Shown here in pieces: positions 27,075 to 37,127 of a stretch of 64,000 bases of DNA. This DNA is from Sphingomonas sp. (GTDB lineage Bacteria; Pseudomonadota; Alphaproteobacteria; Sphingomonadales; Sphingomonadaceae). The position numbers and the translations under genes were made by a program. Location of the stretch: assembly GCF_017304615.1 (NCBI RefSeq), contig NZ_JAFKLZ010000001.1, positions 124,001-188,000 of the forward strand, read 5' to 3'. The first letter of the stretch is position 1, and the number at the start of each line of letters is the position of its first letter. The notes below the pieces were generated by a model. The model made no database searches and was not told the origin of the DNA. It saw only the letters and a list, made by a program, of their open reading frames with translations.

Positions 27075-28954
27075 GACCAGATCGCCTTGACCAGCATCTG
27101 GACCAGGCTGAGGTCGCTACCGCTCGGCCGCTTGTCCTCAAACCCCGCACATTCGAGGCAGCGGGCCTGGACCGAATTTGCCGTCGCCAGCCGTTTCGCA
27201 TCGCCCAGCGCGCGGGCCAGAACGTCCTGACGCTCGGCCGCGATCACCGCGAACACGTCACGCGCACTGGCGCTGTCGCTGCTGCTGTCGTCGTCGCCGT
27301 TGAACCCGGCGATCAATTGCGCGAGCCAGCCCGGCTTCTTTTCCAGATAGACGCGCGCGACGTTCTTGGGGTCGATCCCGGCGCGCTTGGCGGCCTCCGC
27401 GACCGCGTCGTCGAGCGTGCCGAACCGATCGACCAGCCCGATCTGCCGCGCGGTGCCGCCATCCCATACCCGGCCCTGGCCGATCTCATCGACCCGCTGC
27501 GGCGTGAGTTTGCGCGCCGCCGCGACGCGCGCGATGAACTGCGCGTAGCCATGTTCGATCGACGATTGCAGGATCGCATCGACCTGCGGGTTGGTGCCGC
27601 CATAGACGTCCGGCTGGCCCGACAGCGGCGTTGTCTTGACCCCGTCCGTGGTGACGCCGAGCTTGCCGAGCGAATTCTCGAAGGTTGGGATGATCCCGAA
27701 AATGCCGATCGACCCGGTGATCGTGTTGGGCTCGGCAAAGATCACATCGCCCGCGGTAGATACCCAATAGCCGCCCGACGCCGCCAGACCGCCCATCGAC
27801 ACCACGACCGGCAGCCCCTGCTTCTTCGCTTCAAGCACCGCCAGCCGGATCGTTTCCGACGCCAGGGCCGATCCGCCAGGCGAATCGACCCGCACCACCA
27901 GCGCCTTCAATTCTTTTTTCGCCAAAGCGTCGAGCACCGCCTTGGCGATCGTGTCGCCCGCCGCGACGCCCGGACCCGAATTGCCATCGACGATGTCACC
28001 CGCGACGGTCACGATGCCGATCTTGTCGCCACGGGTGGCGAGTGGATTGGCCGCGACCCAGTCGGAATATTTGATCGTGGCATAGGTGCCCGCGACCTTT
28101 TTCGGCGCATCGCCCGCCAGTTCGGCGACGTGGCGGCCGAACGCGATGCGATCGCCCAGCTTGTCGACCAGCCCCGCCGCCAGGTTCGCCTTGGCGATGT
28201 CGCCCGCTGTCGCGGCGACGGCCTGGTCGGGGTTGGTCAGGAACTGGTCGATCTGCGCCTTGGGCCGCGCCTTGTGGATCAAGTCCTTCCACTGGCCGAA
28301 GATCGAGGCATAGAGCGCGGTCAGCGCTTCCTTCGCCTCGGGCGACTGTTCGGAGCGGGTGTAGGGCTCGACGAACGATTTGAACTTGCCGACGCGATAG
28401 ACGTGGACGTTGACGCCAAGCTTGTCGATCAGCCCCTTGTAATAGAGCCGGTTGCCGCCCGGCCCCGAGAACAGCGTGCCGCCCATCGGGTTCACCCAGA
28501 TCTCGCTGGCGCTCGACGCGAGCAGGTAACTGCCGTCGGTATAAGCGGTGGCGTAAGCGAGCACTTTCTTGCCCGAAGCCTTGAACCGGCCGACCGCATT
28601 GGCGACCTCGGTCACCGCGGCGGGCGTACCGCCGCCATAGCTGTCGAGGTCGAGCACCAGCACCTTGACGCGAGCGTCGCTCTTCGCGGCGTCGATCGCG
28701 CGGACGAGGTCGCTCAGGCGGAATTCGCGGTCTGGGCTCGCGCCCTGCGCAGCGGCCAGCGCGGTGGGCGTGGCCGGTTGTTCGACGATCGGCCCATTGA
28801 GCTTCAGCACGAGCGCCCCGTCGCGGATCGCGCCGGCATTCGGCCTGGCCGACAACAGCGCGAACAGCGCGCCGAAGAAGATCAGCATGAACAGCAGAAC
28901 CAGGCCGTCCTTGATGCCGACCAGGATTTTCCAGGCGCCCCGAACCAGTTTCAC
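27071..28954 (-). CDS. sppA: Signal peptide peptidase SppA, 67-kDa type
   Basis: A 627-residue tandem-domain S49 peptidase that digests cleaved signal peptides in the inner membrane. One membrane anchor lies near residues 18-35. The N-terminal half has the catalytic Lys in GKFKSFVEP, and the C-terminal half the nucleophile in SPGGSALASE. GTG 28954 with GGAGAAG upstream is the start; longer frames extend into the insertion sequence region. There is a poly-Asp/Ser patch (DDDSSSDSAS) near the C-terminus. Confidence 0.93.
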   Translation of the reverse strand: MKLVRGAWKILVGIKDGLVLLFMLIFFGALFALLSARPNAGAIRDGALVLKLNGPIVEQPATPTALAAAQGASPDREFRLSDLVRAIDAAKSDARVKVLVLDLDSYGGGTPAAVTEVANAVGRFKASGKKVLAYATAYTDGSYLLASSASEIWVNPMGGTLFSGPGGNRLYYKGLIDKLGVNVHVYRVGKFKSFVEPYTRSEQSPEAKEALTALYASIFGQWKDLIHKARPKAQIDQFLTNPDQAVAATAGDIAKANLAAGLVDKLGDRIAFGRHVAELAGDAPKKVAGTYATIKYSDWVAANPLATRGDKIGIVTVAGDIVDGNSGPGVAAGDTIAKAVLDALAKKELKALVVRVDSPGGSALASETIRLAVLEAKKQGLPVVVSMGGLAASGGYWVSTAGDVIFAEPNTITGSIGIFGIIPTFENSLGKLGVTTDGVKTTPLSGQPDVYGGTNPQVDAILQSSIEHGYAQFIARVAAARKLTPQRVDEIGQGRVWDGGTARQIGLVDRFGTLDDAVAEAAKRAGIDPKNVARVYLEKKPGWLAQLIAGFNGDDDSSSDSASARDVFAVIAAERQDVLARALGDAKRLATANSVQARCLECAGFEDKRPSGSDLSLVQMLVKAIWS

Positions 28955-29087
28955 GTTCGCTTCTCCACGGTGCGCCGGCACGGCGCGCCTCACGCGATAG
29001 CCGCAAGTGTTGTGGTTGAGCAATACGCGCCAAGCAGATAACATATATCCCCTTGAAACAAGTAAGGCGTTGTGCCATACAATATGC

Positions 29088-29969
29088 ATGAGCAACAAAG
29101 CCCCGACGCTTCGCCAGTTTCAGGACCGCTTCCCCACGGAAGATAGCTGTCTGGAGCATCTGATGCGGACCCGCTACGGCGCGCGTCACGACTGTCAGGG
29201 GTGCGGGCGTGAGGCGACTTATTACCGCGTCAAGGCGCGTCGCTCCTACGCGTGCGAGCATTGCGGCTATCAAGTCTATCCGACCGCTGGCACGCCGTTC
29301 GACCGCACCCGCACGCCGCTGCGCGATTGGTTCTTCGTCATGTTCCAGTTCTGCTCTTCGCGGAACGGCGTCGCGGCGAAAGAGGTCGAGCGCCAGCTTG
29401 GGGTTACCTACAAAACGGCTTGGCGCATGTGCCACATGATCCGCGAATATATGGGTCAGGTTGACGGTGACGGCCCGCTGGGCGGCCCGGACGGGATCGT
29501 GGAGATTGACGAAACGATCATTGGCGGTCGCGTCACGGGCAAGGGGTCAGGCCCGCAAATCCGCAGCAAGACTGTCGTCATGGGACTTCTGGAACGTGGC
29601 GGGTCGATCAAGACCACGGTGATCCCGAATGTTCGTCGCGCCACCCTGTGGCCGGTAATCGAGGCGCATGTGTTGCGCGGCACCGTCATCAGCACCGACG
29701 AATTGATCTCGTATCGGTCGATCTCGGTGAAGGGCTACCGTCACATGACGGTCAACCACAATAAGGGTCAGTATGTCGGCGCGGACGGAGCAAGCGTGAA
29801 CGGCGTTGAGTCGTTCTGGTCGGCGTTAAAGCGCGGGATCAACGGCACCCACATTCATGTCAGTCAGAAGCATCTTCCGAAGTATCTGGCGGAGTTTGAG
29901 TATCGCCACAATATGCGTCAGACGCCTCACCTGATGCTTGATCGGCTGATGGCTTCTTTCGTTCGCTAG
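29088..29969 (+). CDS. IS1595-family (ISXO2-like) transposase
   Basis: A 293-residue transposase. The N-terminal zinc ribbon is visible as C-x2-C pairs (DCQGCG and YACEHCGYQ), followed by a helix-turn-helix region (VAAKEVERQLGVTYKTAWRM). The DDE/ISXO2-like catalytic domain has VEIDETIIGGR, STDELISY and the last block VNGVESFWSALKRGINGTHIHVS. The start is the ATG at 29088 (MSNKAPTLRQFQ). It appears intact. Confidence 0.93.
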   Translation: MSNKAPTLRQFQDRFPTEDSCLEHLMRTRYGARHDCQGCGREATYYRVKARRSYACEHCGYQVYPTAGTPFDRTRTPLRDWFFVMFQFCSSRNGVAAKEVERQLGVTYKTAWRMCHMIREYMGQVDGDGPLGGPDGIVEIDETIIGGRVTGKGSGPQIRSKTVVMGLLERGGSIKTTVIPNVRRATLWPVIEAHVLRGTVISTDELISYRSISVKGYRHMTVNHNKGQYVGADGASVNGVESFWSALKRGINGTHIHVSQKHLPKYLAEFEYRHNMRQTPHLMLDRLMASFVR

Positions 29970-30027
29970 GGGGGACCATCGCCTCTAGGAGGCGGTCGAA
30001 CTTGGCGTTGGGGTCGCGATCAGCCAT
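29860..30027 (-). CDS. Small IS passenger protein antisense to transposase end
   Basis: A 55-residue acidic, Ser/Thr-rich product (MADRDPNAKFDRLLEAMV at its start). Its first codons overlap the stop of the membrane-protein gene by eight bases, while its last 110 bases are antisense to the transposase 3' end. Whether it is translated is uncertain; the coupling to the upstream gene is the main support. Confidence 0.4.
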   Translation of the reverse strand: MADRDPNAKFDRLLEAMVPPSERKKPSADQASGEASDAYCGDTQTPPDTSEDASD

Positions 30028-30763
30028 CAATCCGAGCCTCCTGTGGCAATAGATTCGCCAACGATTCTCGTCGCTCGCGCGCGAGATCTCTGTATGCAGC
30101 GTTACTGTTTTCGATCGCCTCAACGTTCAATTGGTGCTCGTTGAAAAACGCCGTATTTTCGGTAGGATCAAATAACCCAATACGGCCCAAACTGCCCTCA
30201 ACCGGTTGAAGTATTGGAACTGGCCTCCTTGGGGTTACTCCGCCTGCGCCTAGCCCCAAAAGGGCGCGAGTGCGATGCTGACCGGAGAACGCGGCATCAC
30301 AGCGTATTTCAAGAATGCTTTTGATTGAAGGCCAGTGTTTCGGCCCACCGTGCCTGGCTTCATCAAGCACCCGCTTGTATTCTTCGATTGCAGCCTCGCC
30401 TCGGTCAATCTCCCTATCTGCGATGACCGCCAAGCGAAATTTCTCGTATCGCGTGGCTACGTCGAGGATTGGGGCAATTGCATTATCGCGCGCTAGCGCA
30501 TTTCTCTCCTCTGACGCTCTGTTTGCGCTGTCGGCCAAATGGCCAATCCGCCACAGCGACAGAAGGACCAGCCCAAGCCCAAACACAGTGAACCATGGCG
30601 AGTGGATTACTGTCTGAAACCAATTAGCGCCCAGCACGCCGACCATTAGACCGCTGCCGCTCTGATAGTCATTGAAGCGGTCCCAGAGAAAGGCCAGCAG
30701 ACCAAAAAATCCGGCAAAACTCCATTTTGGGTTCGCCCGAAGGCGGGAGAGAATCGATCGCAT
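30020..30763 (-). CDS. IS passenger gene: two-helix membrane protein, unknown
   Basis: A 247-residue protein with two membrane segments near the N-terminus (SFAGFFGLLAFLWDRF and SPWFTVFGLGLVLLSLWRI), a helical stretch and a cytoplasmic C-terminal domain with no motif I recognise. Base composition is lower in GC than the chromosome. A GTG at 30778 is an alternative start. It lies inside the insertion sequence, opposite to the transposase. Confidence 0.65.
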   Translation of the reverse strand: MRSILSRLRANPKWSFAGFFGLLAFLWDRFNDYQSGSGLMVGVLGANWFQTVIHSPWFTVFGLGLVLLSLWRIGHLADSANRASEERNALARDNAIAPILDVATRYEKFRLAVIADREIDRGEAAIEEYKRVLDEARHGGPKHWPSIKSILEIRCDAAFSGQHRTRALLGLGAGGVTPRRPVPILQPVEGSLGRIGLFDPTENTAFFNEHQLNVEAIENSNAAYRDLARERRESLANLLPQEARIDG

Positions 30764-30832
30764 ACGCCCTGATAGCACATAATGAGGCTACTTGTCTTGA
30801 CGGTATATATGGGAAGCAGATAGGGGCAGGAT

Positions 30833-32245
30833 ATGGACGCGCCAGCCGCCCTCACGCCGCTGGCCGGCCCCGCACCCGCGACGATCGGGGAGGAAACGCG
30901 CGCGCTTGCACGACTGGCTTTGCCGCTGGCGGGCGCCAACCTGCTCCAGATGGCGGTCTATGCGATCGACGTGATGTTCGTCGCACGTCTGTCGGCGATC
31001 GATTTCGCGGCGGCGACGCTCGGGGTGTTCCTGTTCGGGCTGCTGATGTGGGCGCTGATGGGACTGACGGGGGCCTGTGCGCCGCTGATCGCGGCCGAAC
31101 TCGGCGCGCGGGCGCATGCCGTGCGCCAAGTGCGGCGGTCGTTCCGCATGGCGATGTGGCTGGCGATGGTCAGCAGCCTGGCGGCGATCGTGCTGCTCGC
31201 GAACGGCGAGCGAGTCTTGCTGCTGCTGGGTCAGGACCCGCATGTGTCGCGGCGAGCTGGGGCGTTTCTCGGCATCCTGCTGTTCGCGCTGCTGCCCAAT
31301 ATCTGGGGCAGCGTGATGCGCACCGTCGCGGCGGCGCTCGGTCGGCCGGGCTGGGCGATGCTGGTGACGGCGGGCGCGGTCGGGGTCAACGCGCTCGGCA
31401 ACTGGTTGCTGGTGTTCGGTCATGGCGGCTTTCCCGCGCTCGGGCTGGAAGGCTCGGCGACCGCCAGCGTGATCACCGCGGTCGCGATGATGCTGGCCTA
31501 TGCCCTGATCTTGGCGTTCGACCCGCGCCTTCGCCGGTATCGTTTGTTCGGCAAATGGTGGCAGCCGCATTGGCGGCGGTTTAGGGAGATCGTCCGCATC
31601 GGCACGCCGATCGCGCTGATCTTCACGCTCGAAGGCGGATTGTTCGGCGGGGCGGCATTCCTGATGGGCCTGATCGGCGTGACCGAGGTTGCCGCGCACG
31701 CGATCGCCCTGAACATCGCGGCGCTCGCCTTTCAGGTGCCGCTGGGCATTTCCCAGGCCGCGACGATCCGCGTCGGGATGGCCTATGGCGCGCGCGACCA
31801 TGCCTGGATCGGCCGCGCGGGCTGGGCGGCGATCGTCGGCGGCACCGGGTTCATGGTCCTGACCGCGACCTTCATCTGGCTCGCGCCGCGGCTGGTGATC
31901 GGCATCTATGTCGATCCGGGCGATCCGTCGCGCGCGGGCGAGGTGGCGCTCGCGATCCGGTATCTGGCGGTCGCCGCCGCGTTCCAGTTGTTCGACGGCG
32001 CTCAAGCCGTCGGCGCGGGGAGCCTTCGCGGGCTTCAGGATACGCGCGCGCCGATGCTGATCGCGGCGTTCGGATACTGGGTTGCGGGGTTCGGCACCGC
32101 CATCTTCCTCGGCTTTCATACCCCCTTGCGCGGGGTCGGCATCTGGATCGGACTGGCGGTCGGCTTGTTCGTCGTTTCCGGCCTGCTCGTCGTGCGCTGG
32201 GCGATGCGCGATCGGCTCGGCCTGCTCCCGCCACGCGCCGCCTGA
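30833..32245 (+). CDS. MATE-family multidrug/sodium antiporter
   Basis: A 470-residue exporter with 12 membrane helices, in two related halves. N-terminal [26 protein letters not shown] is a typical MATE (NorM-type) opening, and the second half begins at [29 protein letters not shown] precedes the ATG. The insertion-sequence end lies only 28 bases upstream, so its original promoter may have been separated from it or replaced. Confidence 0.92.
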   Translation: MDAPAALTPLAGPAPATIGEETRALARLALPLAGANLLQMAVYAIDVMFVARLSAIDFAAATLGVFLFGLLMWALMGLTGACAPLIAAELGARAHAVRQVRRSFRMAMWLAMVSSLAAIVLLANGERVLLLLGQDPHVSRRAGAFLGILLFALLPNIWGSVMRTVAAALGRPGWAMLVTAGAVGVNALGNWLLVFGHGGFPALGLEGSATASVITAVAMMLAYALILAFDPRLRRYRLFGKWWQPHWRRFREIVRIGTPIALIFTLEGGLFGGAAFLMGLIGVTEVAAHAIALNIAALAFQVPLGISQAATIRVGMAYGARDHAWIGRAGWAAIVGGTGFMVLTATFIWLAPRLVIGIYVDPGDPSRAGEVALAIRYLAVAAAFQLFDGAQAVGAGSLRGLQDTRAPMLIAAFGYWVAGFGTAIFLGFHTPLRGVGIWIGLAVGLFVVSGLLVVRWAMRDRLGLLPPRAA

Positions 32246-32277
32246 CTGGCGGTTTTCAAATAAACCATGCGGGGCCA

Positions 32278-32306
32278 TTGACGCGGCCCTGCACGCTCCA
32301 CATATG
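32278..32306 (+). promoter_or_regulatory. Candidate sigma-70 promoter of groESL
   Basis: TTGACG (32278-32283) and CATATG (32301-32306) are 17 bases apart. Transcription would begin near 32313, placing the CIRCE operator right at the start of the transcript. Assignment is from sequence only. Confidence 0.5.
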
Positions 32307-32313
32307 CGCCCCG

Positions 32314-32340
32314 TTGGCACTCACGTGAGTCGAGTGCCAA
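32314..32340. promoter_or_regulatory. CIRCE operator (HrcA site)
   Basis: TTGGCACTC, nine bases, GAGTGCCAA. The 9-base arms are exact inverted copies and match the TTAGCACTC-N9-GAGTGCTAA consensus except for one symmetrical change. HrcA is therefore expected to repress groESL and release it on heat shock. Confidence 0.9.
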
Positions 32341-32375
32341 GGACCGTTTTTCAGTCAAGCAAGAGGGTAACAGCA

Positions 32376-32663
32376 ATGAACTTCCGTCCGTTGCACGACC
32401 GCGTTCTCGTCCGCCGCATCGAGGCCGACGAAAAGACCGCGGGCGGGATCATCATCCCGGACACCGCCAAGGAAAAGCCGCAGGAAGGCGAAGTGATCGC
32501 CGCCGGCGCCGGCGCCAAGGACGAAGCCGGCAAGGTTACGCCGCTCGACGTCAAGGCGGGCGACAAGATCCTGTTCGGCAAGTGGTCGGGCACCGAGGTC
32601 AAGCTGAACGGCGAAGACCTGCTGATCATGAAGGAATCCGACATCCTCGGGATCGTCGGCTGA
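32376..32663 (+). CDS. groES: Co-chaperonin GroES
   Basis: A 95-residue subunit of the heptameric GroES lid. [12 protein letters not shown] begins the barrel, [19 protein letters not shown]-like mobile loop (here [12 protein letters not shown]) binds GroEL, and the C-terminus reads [11 protein letters not shown]. It is followed by groEL after 54 bases, in one operon under the CIRCE site. Confidence 0.98.
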   Translation: MNFRPLHDRVLVRRIEADEKTAGGIIIPDTAKEKPQEGEVIAAGAGAKDEAGKVTPLDVKAGDKILFGKWSGTEVKLNGEDLLIMKESDILGIVG

Positions 32664-32690
32664 GCCTTCTTTCACCTAACTTTCGACTAA

Positions 32691-34361
<1,671 letters not shown>

Positions 34362-34490
34362 TCCGAACGCGGCTTGGGCCCAGCAAGCTTGGCCCCGGAC
34401 TCGCGTCGGATCGGACGGCGGGCTTCGGCCCACGGCCGAAGTCCCGGTCGACGACAGCGCGGGCTTTGCCCGCGCCGCTCAGACGAAAAG

Positions 34491-34527
34491 AAGGGGCCGG
34501 TGGAGCGATCCGCCGGCCCTTTTTTTG
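34491..34527 (+). terminator. Rho-independent terminator of groESL
   Basis: AAGGGGCCGGTGGA, loop GCGA, TCCGCCGGCCC followed by TTTTTTT. A weaker GCGCGGGC/GCCCGCGC hairpin precedes it at 34457-34476. The 34362-34615 gap holds these hairpins and a palindromic repeat and no gene. Confidence 0.9.
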
Positions 34528-34536
34528 TCAGCTGCT

Positions 34537-34609
34537 GTGCTCCGGTGAAGGCCGGAGCCTTGGCAAGGGAATTCGACTGAGGCCAACGCTCCGGCCTCCG
34601 CCGGAGCAC
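34537..34609. repeat. Two-hairpin palindromic repeat (second family)
   Basis: GTGCTCCGG ... GGCCGGAGC and GCTCCGGCC ... CCGGAGCAC are two hairpins of the same type, facing each other with about 30 bases between. It differs from the CGTCA-ended family. It lies between groEL and the convergent GNAT gene. Confidence 0.6.
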
Positions 34610-34615
34610 GTCTAT

Positions 34616-35098
34616 CTACCGCGGTCCCACATACAGCATCGCGACGTTGCACCGGGCATAGCGCCGCCCGAACTCCTCCATGATCCCGGTATCATGGACG
34701 AACCCGGTCTTTTCATACAGCCGCACCCCGGTCGCGCCCTTCGTGTTGCTGAGCAGGTAGAGCCGGTCGCACCCCAGCGCGAACGCCCGGTCGATCATCG
34801 CGTGGAGCAGGAATTCCCCGGCGCCGCGCCCGCGCGCCTCCGGCACCACGCCCATCTTGGTCAGCTCGAACTGGCGATCCCCCGTCTTCTGCAACCCGCA
34901 CGTGCCGATGATGCCGAGTTCACGGTCCTCGACGAAGAGTATCGCGCCGCCGGGGTCGACGATCCGCTCTCGCGGGTTTTCCAGCACCTCGATGTCGGTC
35001 GGTTCAAGCATGTACATGTCCGCGATCCACTGCGCGTTGATGCGGTGGAAGTGGCTGGCGAGGTCGTCGCTGAATTCGCGGATGACGAGGCTGGGCAT
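34616..35098 (-). CDS. GNAT-family N-acetyltransferase
   Basis: A 160-residue GNAT enzyme. The acetyl-CoA-binding region is KMGVVPEARGRGAGEFLLHAMID and the C-terminal LYEKTGFVHD is usual for the family. The AILFVEDRELGIIGTCGL strand pair is typical. Substrate unknown. It starts at 35098 (cat at 35096-35098) and its long upstream frame is antisense to the peptidase gene. Confidence 0.85.
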   Translation of the reverse strand: MPSLVIREFSDDLASHFHRINAQWIADMYMLEPTDIEVLENPRERIVDPGGAILFVEDRELGIIGTCGLQKTGDRQFELTKMGVVPEARGRGAGEFLLHAMIDRAFALGCDRLYLLSNTKGATGVRLYEKTGFVHDTGIMEEFGRRYARCNVAMLYVGPR

Positions 35099-35217
35099 GC
35101 GATCATCCTGGCCTGTCGCTCCAACGGCGGCAAGGTGTCTCGCTTGGGCAAAACACTCTTTTCTTTCCAACGCCGCCGGGACACATTGCGCGCTTCCTTC
35201 CTTCTCCGGAGTCGCAC

Positions 35218-37077
35218 ATGCTCGACCTGTCCCGCCGTGAAGCCCTGGCCGCGACTGCCCTTGCCGGGCTCGTCGCCTCAATGCCCGCCTGGGCGCAGGA
35301 CGGCGGCGGCGGGGCGCAATGGGATCTGACCGATCTCTATCCGAACGACGCGGCTTGGGACGAAGCGCGCAAGAAGGTGATGGCCGACATCCCGTCGCTG
35401 ACGAAATACCAGGGTCGGCTGGGTGAGAGCGCCGCGACACTGGCCGCGTTCCTGACCGCGCAGTCGAACCTGGATCGCGCCGCCAGCCGGGTGTTCGTCT
35501 ACGCCTCGCTGAGCGCTGACGCCGATTTGCGCGTCTCCGCCAACCAGGAGCGCGAGGCGCAGGCGCGCGACCTGCTGACCAGTTTCGGCGAGGCGGTCGC
35601 ATGGTCCGGGCCTGAGCTGCTCGCGCTGGGCAAGGCGAAGATCGAGGGTTTCATCGCGAGCAACGACACGCTGAAGAAGCATTTCGATTTCCAGCTCCGC
35701 GATGTCATCCGCCAGGCCGATCATTTGCTGTCGCCGGAGGGCGAGGCGCTGCTGGCCGGACTCGGATCACCGCTGTCCGGCCCAGGCAACATCCGCGAAC
35801 AATTGGTGGCGTCGGATATTCCGTGGCCCACCGTCAAGCTGTCGACGGGCAAGGACGTGCGGCTCGACGATCAGGCCTATACGCTCAACCGCGACGCGCC
35901 GAACCGCGCGGACCGCAAGCTGGTGTTCGATACGTTCTGGGCGGCGTACGGCAAGTTCCAGAACTCGCTGGGCGCGGCGTACCTCTCGCATCTGAAGGCC
36001 GACATCTTTCGCAAGAAGGCGCGCAAATACCCGACTTCGCTGGCGATGGCGCTGTCGGACAGCAACGTGCCCGAAGGCGTGTACCGCACCCTGGTCGCGG
36101 AGACGAACAACGGCTTGCCCCAGCTGCATCGTTATTTCGAGCTTCGGCGCAAGATGCTCGGTCTGCCCGACATGGCTTATTACGATATTTACCCGCCGCT
36201 GGTGTCGCTGGACAAGAAGGTCTCGGTGCCGGAAATGCGCACCGCCACGATGGCGGCGGTCAAGCCGCTCGGCCCGGAATATGGCGATATGTTCGCCAAG
36301 GCCAGCGCGCTGAAATGGATGGATCCCTTGCCGCGGCCGGGCAAGAAATCGGGGGCGTACATGAACCCCGGCGCCGCGTTCGACGTCCACCCCTATCTGT
36401 TGCTCAACCTGGGTGAGAATTACGAGGGGATGACGACCTACGCCCATGAATGGGGGCATGCGATGCACACGTTGCTCGCCAACAAGTATCAGGTTTACGA
36501 AAAGACCAATTATCCGATTTTCACTGCAGAGATCGCCTCGACCTGCAACGAGCAATTGCTGGTCGCCTACATGGTCGCCAACGCGAAAACCAAGCAGGAG
36601 AAACTGTTCTATCTCGGCCAGTTGCTGGAGGGGATACGCGGCACCTTCTTCCGCCAGACGATGTTCGCCGAATTCGAGTTGTCGGTGCATGACAAGGCGG
36701 AAGCCGGGGAGGGGCTGTCGGGCGAGAAGTTCAGCGCGATCTATCTCGACCTGCTCAAGCGCTATCACGGGCCGAAGGTCACGGTGTCGGACACCTATGC
36801 GTCGGAATGGGCCTATATTCCGCACTTTTACAACAGCTTCTACGTCTATCAGTATGCGACCTGCATCTCCGCCGCGTCTTTTTTCGCGCGGTCGGTGCTG
36901 AAGGGTGGACCCAAGGAGCGCGACAATTATCTCGGCGTGCTGAAGGCGGGCGGATCGGATTACCCATATGACATCCTGAAGCGCGCCGGACTCGATATGG
37001 CGTCGCCGGCACCGTACCAGGCGGTGATCGCGACGTTCAAGGACACGCTCGACCAGATCGAGGCGCTGATCGCATAA
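35218..37077 (+). CDS. pepF: M3-family oligoendopeptidase, Tat-exported
   Basis: A 619-residue metallopeptidase of the PepF/M3B group. The zinc site HEWGH is near residues 411-415 (TYAHEWGHAMHTLL) with a downstream Glu in the AEIAST region (about 30 residues later). Unlike the cytosolic PepF, it begins with a twin-arginine signal (SRREALAATALAGLVAS and WAQ cleavage-like site), so it is probably periplasmic. It cleaves short peptides. A 50-base gap separates it from the next gene. Confidence 0.9.
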   Translation: MLDLSRREALAATALAGLVASMPAWAQDGGGGAQWDLTDLYPNDAAWDEARKKVMADIPSLTKYQGRLGESAATLAAFLTAQSNLDRAASRVFVYASLSADADLRVSANQEREAQARDLLTSFGEAVAWSGPELLALGKAKIEGFIASNDTLKKHFDFQLRDVIRQADHLLSPEGEALLAGLGSPLSGPGNIREQLVASDIPWPTVKLSTGKDVRLDDQAYTLNRDAPNRADRKLVFDTFWAAYGKFQNSLGAAYLSHLKADIFRKKARKYPTSLAMALSDSNVPEGVYRTLVAETNNGLPQLHRYFELRRKMLGLPDMAYYDIYPPLVSLDKKVSVPEMRTATMAAVKPLGPEYGDMFAKASALKWMDPLPRPGKKSGAYMNPGAAFDVHPYLLLNLGENYEGMTTYAHEWGHAMHTLLANKYQVYEKTNYPIFTAEIASTCNEQLLVAYMVANAKTKQEKLFYLGQLLEGIRGTFFRQTMFAEFELSVHDKAEAGEGLSGEKFSAIYLDLLKRYHGPKVTVSDTYASEWAYIPHFYNSFYVYQYATCISAASFFARSVLKGGPKERDNYLGVLKAGGSDYPYDILKRAGLDMASPAPYQAVIATFKDTLDQIEALIA

Positions 37078-37127
37078 ATCGCCGCGCCGTTAACCCTATT
37101 TTCCGCCCGGTGCGGCAATAGGGTGCA

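Larger units (their letters stand above)
29043..30810. mobile_element. IS1595-type insertion sequence with passenger genes
   Basis: Imperfect inverted repeats lie at 29049-29080 and 30771-30804; both contain ACAAGTA and TGTGC blocks at matching spacing. They are flanked by an ATATAT direct repeat at 29043-29048 and 30805-30810. The transposase is on the plus strand and two other genes are on the minus strand. IS1595-family elements usually duplicate 8 bases, so the 6-base match is either a decayed duplication or a slight misplacement of the ends. It lies between sppA and the MATE gene. Confidence 0.78.

Noticed and set aside
27317-29041. 574-codon plus-strand frame over sppA
   Set aside because: Antisense shadow of sppA, low-complexity Arg/Asp/Gln content and no motif.
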